12,626 bases of DNA from Nitrospinaceae bacterium (lineage in GTDB: Bacteria > Nitrospinota > Nitrospinia > Nitrospinales > VA-1). The stretch is from positions 1 through 12,626 of the forward strand of contig JAPYPM010000044.1 of the NCBI GenBank assembly GCA_029937635.1. The letters run 5' to 3'. This document shows, in pieces, positions 6,805-12,626 of the stretch (its first letter is position 1; each line of letters begins with the position of its first letter). A program made the position numbers and the translations under genes. A model generated the notes under the pieces. That model had not been told where the DNA came from. It made no database searches and saw only the letters and a list, made by a program, of their open reading frames with translations.

Positions 6805-7233
6805 ATGATAATTTGCTCAACAATTTTTTGGGTTGGTTCCACTATTGTGAATCCAATGCTTGGGGAAATTGACTTCGGCCAGTTCCGCCAGTTAAAAATC
6901 CGAGAAATAGAAAAACAAATAAGTCTTATCCAAGAAGACCCTCTTGATGCAGTTGAATACTTTAACCTCGGCTTAGCCTATATGGGAATGGGGCGACACA
7001 AGCAAGAAATTAATTCTTACCTTGAGGCGATACGTCTCGATTCCAGTTACGCAAAAGCGCATTTTAATTTAGCCATGGCCTACGATATGTTAAAAGATGG
7101 CAAGGTTGCTATAAGTCATGCTAGAAAGGCGGAGGTTTTGTATGGTAAGAAGCGAAAACACCGTCAAGTACGTAAAATACGTAGATATTTGAATGTTTTA
7201 GACGAGAAGTATAGGTCTTATAGAAATAATTAG
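6805..7233 (+). CDS. Small tetratricopeptide-repeat protein, probably exported or membrane-attached
   Basis: This encodes 142 residues. The N-terminal 20 residues are hydrophobic (MIICSTIFWVGSTIV...) but lack basic residues before the hydrophobic core, so the signal peptide is atypical. About residues 45-79 and 80-113 form two TPR units, recognisable by the A/Y/F spacing in DAVEYFNLGLAYMGMGRH, SYLEAIRLD, KAHFNLAMAYDMLKDG and AISHARKAE. The C-terminus is strongly basic (KKRKHRQVRKIRRY). TPR pairs mediate protein-protein contacts; no partner is evident. Only AGGT, 11 nt upstream, resembles a Shine-Dalgarno sequence, and a TGA sits directly before ATG 6805, so no earlier in-frame start exists. 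It is separated by 105 nt from the FAH gene, which leaves room for its own promoter. Confidence 0.75.
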   Translation: MIICSTIFWVGSTIVNPMLGEIDFGQFRQLKIREIEKQISLIQEDPLDAVEYFNLGLAYMGMGRHKQEINSYLEAIRLDSSYAKAHFNLAMAYDMLKDGKVAISHARKAEVLYGKKRKHRQVRKIRRYLNVLDEKYRSYRNN

Positions 7234-7333
7234 CCACATTAGAGAGGGCCTTGACAGTTTTACGAAATGAGTACTTTGAATAGGTTCATTCTTATAATTA
7301 AGCAAATAAATAAGACCTGAGATTTATCATGAT

Positions 7334-7582
7334 ATGATGCTTTCTATGAAAAAAGACTTTGAACCTTTAAAAAAGCGCCTAAGAGAAATTAATAAATTGT
7401 TGGATTTGGATGAACAGGCTTATTTTGGGCCACTAATCGATAAATTTTCAGGAGACACAGCAGGATTTCAACGGATTATGCGTGACTTAGGAAAGTTTGG
7501 ACCAAAGATTTCCACTGGATCAAAGTTCGAAGTATACCGTGAAATTCAGCACCTTTTTCAGAATGCAGCTCCAAAAAAATGA
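7334..7582 (+). CDS. Hypothetical protein, 78-82 residues
   Basis: The protein is soluble, with no signal peptide or membrane span. A charged helical N-terminus (LKKRLREINKLLDLDEQ) precedes a mixed region (GPLIDKFSGDTAGFQRIMRDLGKFGPKISTGSKFEVYREIQHLF). The start may be ATG 7334 or the Met at 7346; neither has a clear Shine-Dalgarno sequence. The acylphosphatase gene begins 13 nt after its stop, so the two are probably co-transcribed. I do not recognise a family and assign no function. Confidence 0.6.
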   Translation: MMLSMKKDFEPLKKRLREINKLLDLDEQAYFGPLIDKFSGDTAGFQRIMRDLGKFGPKISTGSKFEVYREIQHLFQNAAPKK

Positions 7583-7595
7583 TCATGTATGACTT

Positions 7596-7868
7596 ATGGT
7601 TGATTTAGCAGCGCATATTATTGTTCATGGTAAGGTGCATGGAGTATGTTTTAGGGCTTCGACACAGACTAAGGCCTTGGAGTTTAACTTGACAGCGTCG
7701 GTTCGTAATTTATCTAACGGAACAGTTGAAGTTTATGCGGAAGGAAGTCGTGATTCAATTGAAAAGCTTATTAAATGGTGTCAAAAAGGGCCTCCCTTGG
7801 CCAAGGTTTCACGCTGTGATTTAAATTGGATAATCCCTAAGGTGATAAATAAGTTTAGGTTACTTTGA
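7596..7868 (+). CDS. acyP: Acylphosphatase
   Basis: The 90-residue protein shows the acylphosphatase signature: HGKVHGVCFRASTQTKA (11-27) with the phosphate-binding catalytic Arg20, then VRNLSNGTVEVYAEG (36-50) with catalytic Asn38, and the later WCQKGPPLAKVS (61-72). This cytoplasmic enzyme hydrolyses acyl phosphates such as carbamoyl phosphate and 1,3-bisphosphoglycerate. The length is typical. The usual GLxGWV is replaced by NLTASV, and the extreme C-terminus (KVINKFRLL) differs from the common F-x-x-R-Y ending, but the active-site residues are intact. An in-frame stop just upstream fixes ATG 7596 as the earliest start, although no Shine-Dalgarno sequence is visible; coupling to the upstream 82-residue gene may compensate. 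Confidence 0.88.
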   Translation: MVDLAAHIIVHGKVHGVCFRASTQTKALEFNLTASVRNLSNGTVEVYAEGSRDSIEKLIKWCQKGPPLAKVSRCDLNWIIPKVINKFRLL

Positions 7869-7948
7869 TTTTTCTGACCCAAGCAAGGTACAAAAGTAGC
7901 CGATATATTCACTAAAACAAGCTTCTTAAAAATCGATTATTTTTGACA

Positions 7949-9142
7949 TTATTGTTTTGGTTCCATAAATTGAATTTCGACGTCCATTTCTTCTAACCCT
8001 CGTTTTACAATGAGTCTAGCCCTATCACCGATAACTAGTCTCTTTAGTTTGTCTGTTAAGTCTTCAATGTCAATCAGTTTAATCCCATCAATTGCCAGCA
8101 ATAGGTCGCCGTCTTTTAGGCCTGCGAGTTCTGCGTTAGAGTTTACTGAGACCGATTTTATCCGCACAGTATTTTCGCTGTTTTCCAAAAGCACTCCAAG
8201 CGTAACTTTGTTTTCTGGAAGGACTTTATATTGAACTTTCCAAGCATAGTCTGCCGAGTAAAGAGGAATAGAAACGTGCTTTACATCCATCTCGCGATCT
8301 TCTAATTCAGGTGGAAGTTCTGTTACGGTTGGAAGAACTATTGAGTAAGAGTGAGGGACTCGACGAAATGCTCGTTTGGGTATTCCAAATCCATATTGTA
8401 CGTGAAATCCCCCAGCCAAAATGACTAGCTTTGAATTTATGTTGCTTGGATTTATCAAAAAATCAGCTACAGTCTGAGCCATTGTTTCTTCCCAGAGCAA
8501 AAGCATCCGATAGGGTTTTCCCATTGTTTGATGTCCACCAAAGATAGACATGGAAAAAGAGCGGTGATAACGATCATTAAAATCTATTTTAGGGAGATTG
8601 CTTTGGCCTGGTTGGTCATTATTTCGAAATGTATCTTCAGTTTTTTTGGAAGATTTAAGGCCGATCAGTGGGATATGATTTTTATTTAAAAACTCAAATA
8701 TAGATTTATATAACGCATAGCCGTTTCCCCAGTTTTTTCTGAATAATTTTTTAAATTGATCTGACGAAAGCTCTCCTTTGTTCCATTGGTTAAGGTTATG
8801 TTGCGCGGAGCGACGAAACATTTCCATCCCCACTGAGGTTTTGCCGGGGAATCTTTTCGCTAAATCCGCAATAATTTTAAGCTGTACCCTGTGAGCCTCA
8901 ATATTGTCATGAGTCTCGCCAATATAGATTACTCTAGAAGAAGAAATAGCATTTTGCATTTGGTCGAAACTTACCTTTAAACCAGTAGGTAGATGAAGAA
9001 TCGCATCATTTTTTAAATCGTTAAGAGATAGATAAGGAGACCCAGAGTGAGGGACAGCATATTCTTCTGCAAATGCTATATTCATGCTAGAGAAAGAAAA
9101 TAGCAGAAATAAAAATAAAAAAAACCGCATGGTAAGAGTCAT
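7949..9142 (-). CDS. ChaN/DUF399 family haem-iron-associated protein with C-terminal PDZ domain
   Basis: This encodes 397 residues. A signal peptide (MRFFLFLFLLF core, AFA cleavage near residue 25) lacks a lipobox cysteine, unlike lipoprotein ChaN members. The ChaN-like domain (about 45-275) has VIYIGETHDN (71-80), VGMEMFRRSAQ (104-114), LLWEETMAQTVADFL (215-229) and LAGGFHVQYGFGIP (242-255), the hallmark His/Glu stretches of a family shown to bind haem in Campylobacter ChaN. Residues about 312-395 form a PDZ domain (VTLGVLLE, VNSNAELAGLKDGDLLLAIDGI). The product should be a soluble periplasmic protein; PDZ domains usually bind C-terminal peptides, so it may dock a partner. No Shine-Dalgarno sequence supports either ATG 9142 or ATG 9130; the latter gives a tighter signal peptide. 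The gene converges on acylphosphatase with an 80-nt gap. Confidence 0.85.
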   Translation of the reverse strand: MTLTMRFFLFLFLLFSFSSMNIAFAEEYAVPHSGSPYLSLNDLKNDAILHLPTGLKVSFDQMQNAISSSRVIYIGETHDNIEAHRVQLKIIADLAKRFPGKTSVGMEMFRRSAQHNLNQWNKGELSSDQFKKLFRKNWGNGYALYKSIFEFLNKNHIPLIGLKSSKKTEDTFRNNDQPGQSNLPKIDFNDRYHRSFSMSIFGGHQTMGKPYRMLLLWEETMAQTVADFLINPSNINSKLVILAGGFHVQYGFGIPKRAFRRVPHSYSIVLPTVTELPPELEDREMDVKHVSIPLYSADYAWKVQYKVLPENKVTLGVLLENSENTVRIKSVSVNSNAELAGLKDGDLLLAIDGIKLIDIEDLTDKLKRLVIGDRARLIVKRGLEEMDVEIQFMEPKQ

Positions 9143-9245
9143 GTTTTGGTAAGACTAGCAGTATATTGTTTTAGTAAGAAATATTATTAATCTAACTTAA
9201 CATATAAGGCAAATCATAATCATTTGGATAAAAATAAGTTGTAAA

Positions 9246-9274
9246 TTGACTTCAGAAGGGTTGACTTATTTAAT
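9246..9274 (+). promoter_or_regulatory. Candidate sigma70 promoter for rpsU
   Basis: TTGACT (9246-9251), 17 nt and TTTAAT (9269-9274) make a good sigma70-like match. A second TTGACTT at 9261 and an exact TATAAT at 9274-9279 overlap it, but are only 7 bp apart and cannot pair with each other. Initiation would leave a leader of roughly 100 nt before rpsU, long enough for translational control. Confidence 0.4.
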
Positions 9275-9385
9275 ATAATCATTCAAAGTCAGGACACCGA
9301 ACTGTATTGCAATGGAATTATTCATCGCTGTTTTTTATGTATTTTATTTTTAAGGCTATTCTTATAAGAAGGGAGGGGGTATTTT

Positions 9386-9589
9386 TTGGAGGTTACCGTA
9401 TATCAGAATCAAGTAGAGAGAGCGTTAAAAGTTTTAAAGCGACAGTTAACTAAAGATGGATTGCTTAAAGAGCTTAAACGCAGAAGATTTTACGAAAAAC
9501 CGTCGCTTAAAAAGCTACGAAAACAAAAAGAAGCAAAGAAAAAGCGGAAAGCGGCAATGAGGCGATCAAATTCAATATTCAGGATGTAG
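9386..9589 (+). CDS. rpsU: 30S ribosomal protein S21
   Basis: The 67-residue protein is highly basic and matches bS21 throughout: an N-terminal EVTVYQNQ strand, the ERALKVLKRQLTKDGLLKELKRRRFYEKPS core and a Lys/Arg-rich tail (LKKLRKQKEAKKKRKAAMRR). S21 sits near the 3' end of 16S rRNA and the anti-SD region and helps translation initiation. The start is TTG 9386 with GGAGG (9372-9376) inside a GGGAGGGGG run, 9 nt upstream. The gene stands alone between a divergent ChaN gene and a convergent rlmB, away from the usual rpsU-dnaG-rpoD cluster, with its own promoter candidate and a terminator just downstream. Confidence 0.95.
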   Translation: MEVTVYQNQVERALKVLKRQLTKDGLLKELKRRRFYEKPSLKKLRKQKEAKKKRKAAMRRSNSIFRM

Positions 9590-9614
9590 ATGCAATGAAT
9601 AGCGGATGCTTATT

Positions 9615-9648
9615 ACCGGATGAGTTTTTTGACTCATCCGGTTTTTTT
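9615..9648. terminator. Intrinsic terminator shared by rpsU and rlmB
   Basis: An 11-bp perfect stem (ACCGGATGAGT / ACTCATCCGGT, 9615-9625 and 9632-9642) has a 6-nt loop and is followed by a T-run (9643-9648). It lies 25 nt after the rpsU stop. The right arm contains the last codons and the TGA stop of the convergent rlmB gene. The loop T-run also gives a short tract on the opposite strand, though a weaker one. Confidence 0.88.
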
Positions 9649-10398
9649 ATTTAGTTTTTGTCTTAGTGCTTCATAAAAGACTATCGCTCCAGCAGCCGAA
9701 GCATTGAGGGAGTTTACTGAACTTGCCATTGGAATTGATAGCGTGAAGTCACATTTTTTTTTGAGAAGAGGACGAACTCCTTTCCCTTCGTTCCCAATCA
9801 AGAGAGCGACAGGCATATCAAATTTAAAATCATAGCAGGACGTTGCTCCTTCAGGGTCGATTCCCACCACCCAGAATCCAGATTTCTTTAATTCTTCCAT
9901 AGCGTTGGAAAGGTTGGTAACCCAAGTGACCGGCAGGTTTTCTATGGCTCCAGAAGAACATTTGGCGACCGTTTCATTTAGTGGGGCGACACGATGCTTG
10001 GGAAGGACCATTCCTTGAATGCCCATCGCAGCCGCCGAACGAATTATGGCTCCAAGGTTATGAGGGTCTTGAATTCCATCAGAAATAACTAGAATGGGGT
10101 TCGTTGATTTTTCAAGTGCTTCCGATATTAGTTCATCCAATCCTACAGTTTCTTTTATGGAAAAATATCCAATTATTCCTTGATGGACATAGGAACGGTA
10201 TCGCTTTTTAAATGCTTCTTTAGGAATAGCCTCGATTGGAATATTTTTTGATTGTATTAGTACTGTTAGAGCCTGGAGACGGGGGTTAATTTTTCCATTT
10301 TCAACAATGATTCGTAAACATTTTCGTTTAGATACCTTAAGGGCCTCTGTGATAGGATTTATGCCGTATAGAATGTCAGATTGGTCGTTGTTGTGCAT
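9634..10398 (-). CDS. rlmB: SpoU-family 2'-O-methyltransferase, RlmB-type (23S rRNA Gm2251)
   Basis: The 254-residue protein has an N-terminal RNA-binding substrate domain (DILYGINPITEAL at 8-20, through VHQGIIGYFS at 71-80) joined to a knotted SPOUT catalytic domain. Motif 1 is SDGIQDPHNLGAIIRSAAAMG (106-126) with Asn114 and Arg120; motif 2 is ALLIGNEGKGVRP (198-210); motif 3 is IPMASSVNSLNASAAGAIV (222-240). It transfers a methyl group from S-adenosylmethionine to a guanosine ribose in the ribosomal P-loop. A TrmH-like tRNA role is less likely given the N-terminal domain and the length. No Shine-Dalgarno sequence precedes ATG 10398. The C-terminus is encoded within the shared terminator stem. 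Confidence 0.93.
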   Translation of the reverse strand: MHNNDQSDILYGINPITEALKVSKRKCLRIIVENGKINPRLQALTVLIQSKNIPIEAIPKEAFKKRYRSYVHQGIIGYFSIKETVGLDELISEALEKSTNPILVISDGIQDPHNLGAIIRSAAAMGIQGMVLPKHRVAPLNETVAKCSSGAIENLPVTWVTNLSNAMEELKKSGFWVVGIDPEGATSCYDFKFDMPVALLIGNEGKGVRPLLKKKCDFTLSIPMASSVNSLNASAAGAIVFYEALRQKLNKKTG

Positions 10399-10660
10399 AA
10401 TTGGTCAAATAGAATTTAAGGTTAGTAAATAAACCCCTACGTCGAATTTTAGCGACCTTTAAAGTATTTAGGTTAGAACTCGTTGAAAGATCAATTGCTT
10501 TATGATATTTATGCTGATGTTTGGAATACTGCTTATATTTTACAAGATGAGTAAACGTATCATATTCCCTCTATATTTTCTCCAAATTTGAAGTCCTAGT
10601 AATTTTAAGGGTGATATGAATTTAAAGTTGTCTAGTTTGATTTGTCCAACCTATTAGCTT
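10399..10660. other. Divergent spacer between rlmB and the AsmA-like gene
   Basis: This is about 260 nt of AT-rich DNA that must hold promoters for both flanking genes. No confident -35/-10 pair was found. A 29-codon ORF (10502-10591; MIFMLMFGILLIFYKMSKR...) encodes a very hydrophobic peptide but has no Shine-Dalgarno sequence and could be a composition artefact. No RNA gene is seen. Confidence 0.45.
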
Positions 10661-12626
10661 ATGACTATTTCATTTAATAAAAAAATAGCAACTTATCTAT
10701 TCGGTGGGTTCATTATTTCTAGTTTTGTCATACTGGTTTTTGTCTATATTCAATTAAAAGACTTAGATAATTTTAAAAATTTAGTGGTAGAAAAAATTGA
10801 GGAAATAACTGGTAGAAAAGTTTTTATCGAAAAGGTTGAACTTGGGTTTGAAAAGGGAATAAGTATTAATTTAGAACAGCTTTCAGTTTATTCCCGGGAT
10901 GGTAAAAGCCAATATTTTTCAGCAAAAAATGTTTGGTGCGTCATTAAACTATGGCCATTACTGAGTAAAGAAATAGAGGTAAAAGAATTTATTTTAGAGG
11001 GGGCCACTATTGAAGTTGTGCGTGACGAACAAGGAAAATTTAACTTTGGAAATTCGCTGTCTTTATTAACTGGGGAAACTTCTAGCCGTTTATTAAAATT
11101 GCTAGGAATTGGTCTAATGCATCAGATTTCCGTTTTGAATAGTAAAGTAAAGTTTAGAGACTATTATGTTGTTTCAGATTCAAAACCTTTCTCAACCTTA
11201 ATAGATAGTATTGAACTAACTATCAACCAACAGATTTTCCAAAATAAATTAGCATTAAATCTGAGCGGAAAAATTCCAAATAAATATCAAACAACAGTAT
11301 TTAAGCTCTCAGGATATATTGATAGTTTTGAAAATTTAAAAAGAAACGAACCTATTCCTATACGAGGAAAGATTAAGCTAGACCAGCTTTATCTTGGTCA
11401 GTTGAGGCCTTATTTGAAAAACATATTATCTAATGTTTCTAATGGCACAAAATTATCATTTGAAAGTGATATTTCAGGAGCGTTAGGGGGTAGTCTATCT
11501 GTAAATGGTGGTTTGAAATATTCAAGTGCGGAGGAGGCGTCCCTTAGCACGTTAGGATCTCAGGGCCAAGGAGAGATAGAATACACTTTGCAATTGGATA
11601 AGGATTCTATAGAAATTGAAAGCTTAAAAGCTAGATCAGGACAAAGTAGTATCTCAGGTAAAGGTAAATTTGTTGGGTATCAAACGAAAGATCCTAGACT
11701 TGCTTTTACGATTCAATCCGATGAGTTTAAAATAGAAAACTCTCGCCGCAACTTTCCTTTAATGCTTTTTCCTGAAAACCTTCATAAGAAGATCAATGAA
11801 TTTTTTAATAACGGTACATTAGAAATTAAGTCTCTCAGCTTTGAGGGTTCACTTGAGCAGTTGAAAAAAATAAACTCAGACGAGAATAAGGATCGAATTA
11901 CAACCGAAATTTATTTTAGAGACATCGACTGGCGTTCTCCTTTACCACTATTGAAAACAGTTACGGGATCTTTGGGTTATAAAAATGGTGATGTCATTGT
12001 TGAAATTATGAAAGCTAGTTACAAAGATTTTCCTCTGAGCAATATTAGGGGAACGGTAACAAACATAATGAAAAAACCTTTGTTAGATGTTTCTATAAAA
12101 AGTGAAGTTGATTTAGGGGTGTTAAATCGTTTTTTAAAAAAATCAATTAGGGGGCAATCATATGAAAATATTATTGATGATTACCAAGAAGTAGAAGGCA
12201 AAGGTTTGATTGAAGCAAAGCTTCAAGGACCACCAAATGACAAAGAAAAGATTTCTATTAAGGTCGTCCTTTTTGCAAAAAATGCTTCTTTTTTTGATGC
12301 GGAGCTTCAATCACGAGTTAGAAATTTCAACGGTAAATTACATTTTAATTATGTTCCATTAAATAGCCAAAAACAGAAAAATTTCACTGCTCCAATAGTT
12401 GAAGCGAAAAACCTCTCGGGAGAGTTTGGCAAAAGCAAATTTTATAACATGAATGGGAAAATTCTAAGACAGGGAGAAAAGATCATCCAAAAAATAGAAG
12501 CTGTGTATCAATTAAACGCAGCCGAATTATCTAAGGTTATTTCAGATATTGATTTCAGTGGTCCTGAATTTTCGTTATTAAAACAAGCAGAGTTTGAAGA
12601 AGGGGACGTGGAAGTTCAATACAGAA
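10661..12626 (+). CDS. AsmA-like envelope protein (3' end missing)
   Basis: The frame is open for 655 codons from ATG 10661 and runs off the right edge; a TAG two codons upstream fixes the start. The protein has a basic N-terminus, one membrane span (about residues 11-30: YLFGGFIISSFVILVFVYI) and then the typical AsmA/YhdP pattern. EEITGRKVFIEKVELGFEKG (about 46-65) resembles the conserved LxxxTGRKVxIxxV-L start of AsmA domains, followed by KLWPLLSKEIEVKEFILEGATIEVVRDEQGKFNF. The remainder is long beta-rich repeat-like sequence, which fits the groove-like bridge proteins of this family that help move phospholipids between the inner and outer membranes. No Shine-Dalgarno sequence is visible. 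The exact subgroup (AsmA, YhdP or YicH-like) cannot be set without the C-terminus. Confidence 0.82.
   Translation, partial: MTISFNKKIATYLFGGFIISSFVILVFVYIQLKDLDNFKNLVVEKIEEITGRKVFIEKVELGFEKGISINLEQLSVYSRDGKSQYFSAKNVWCVIKLWPLLSKEIEVKEFILEGATIEVVRDEQGKFNFGNSLSLLTGETSSRLLKLLGIGLMHQISVLNSKVKFRDYYVVSDSKPFSTLIDSIELTINQQIFQNKLALNLSGKIPNKYQTTVFKLSGYIDSFENLKRNEPIPIRGKIKLDQLYLGQLRPYLKNILSNVSNGTKLSFESDISGALGGSLSVNGGLKYSSAEEASLSTLGSQGQGEIEYTLQLDKDSIEIESLKARSGQSSISGKGKFVGYQTKDPRLAFTIQSDEFKIENSRRNFPLMLFPENLHKKINEFFNNGTLEIKSLSFEGSLEQLKKINSDENKDRITTEIYFRDIDWRSPLPLLKTVTGSLGYKNGDVIVEIMKASYKDFPLSNIRGTVTNIMKKPLLDVSIKSEVDLGVLNRFLKKSIRGQSYENIIDDYQEVEGKGLIEAKLQGPPNDKEKISIKVVLFAKNASFFDAELQSRVRNFNGKLHFNYVPLNSQKQKNFTAPIVEAKNLSGEFGKSKFYNMNGKILRQGEKIIQKIEAVYQLNAAELSKVISDIDFSGPEFSLLKQAEFEEGDVEVQYR

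Noticed and set aside
6765..6872. 35-codon ORF overlapping the start of the TPR gene
   Set aside because: It has no Shine-Dalgarno, lies in a different frame and its peptide shows no signal-like or conserved pattern.
7251..7280. Exact TTGACA -35 box upstream of the 82-residue gene
   Set aside because: No acceptable -10 hexamer lies 16-18 nt downstream, so a promoter cannot be supported.
7869..7948. Terminator between the convergent acylphosphatase and ChaN-PDZ genes
   Set aside because: No G-C containing inverted repeat with a T-run is present in the 80-nt gap.
10502..10591. 29-codon hydrophobic ORF as a toxin or small membrane peptide
   Set aside because: It lacks a Shine-Dalgarno and a clear promoter, and hydrophobic short ORFs are expected by chance in AT-rich DNA.

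Overview
The window is AT-rich and gene-dense. It carries one ribosomal protein gene, one rRNA methyltransferase gene, several exported or envelope proteins, and no phage, transposon, tRNA, rRNA or CRISPR signal. The gene content fits a free-living Gram-negative bacterium with a periplasm and many exported proteins. The strongest lineage hint is the left-edge gene: a secreted protein with two class I cytochrome c domains followed by an ethylbenzene-dehydrogenase-type heme-binding domain. That architecture recalls the gamma (NxrC-like) electron-transfer subunits of Nitrospina-type nitrite oxidisers. A low-GC marine Nitrospinota relative is therefore a reasonable guess, but it is an inference and I could not test it by search.

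Layout. At 1-2051 two minus-strand genes encode exported proteins: the dihaem cytochrome/EB_dh protein, cut by the left edge, and an Lcl/DUF1566 protein. At 2194-2510 there is a compact plus-strand unit consisting of a promoter, a 51-residue single-span membrane protein with a TTG start, and a strong terminator. The terminator also faces a convergent minus-strand gene for a cysteine-rich exported protein (2698-3168). Downstream of that gene is a tiny possible ORF with a perfect complement to the 16S rRNA 3' end. A gene-poor divergent region (3169-3626) precedes a plus-strand run: a GT-C membrane glycosyltransferase, a coiled-coil exported protein broken by a C7 homopolymer, a fumarylacetoacetate-hydrolase-family enzyme, a TPR protein, an unknown 82-residue protein and an acylphosphatase. 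Next come a minus-strand ChaN-type protein fused to a PDZ domain, a monocistronic-looking rpsU on the plus strand, an RlmB-type methyltransferase on the minus strand that shares its terminator with rpsU, and an AsmA-like envelope protein running off the right edge.

How the genes relate. No single pathway unites the window. The broken coiled-coil gene and the FAH gene look translationally coupled (12 nt apart), as do the 82-residue protein and the acylphosphatase (13 nt apart). The other genes look like independent units. Many starts lack a Shine-Dalgarno sequence, so several start choices are provisional. The most notable items are the cytochrome/EB_dh fusion, the C7 frameshift that separates a signal peptide from its body, the self-contained 51-residue membrane protein gene, the anti-SD-complementary element at 2588-2602, and the terminator that encodes the end of rlmB.
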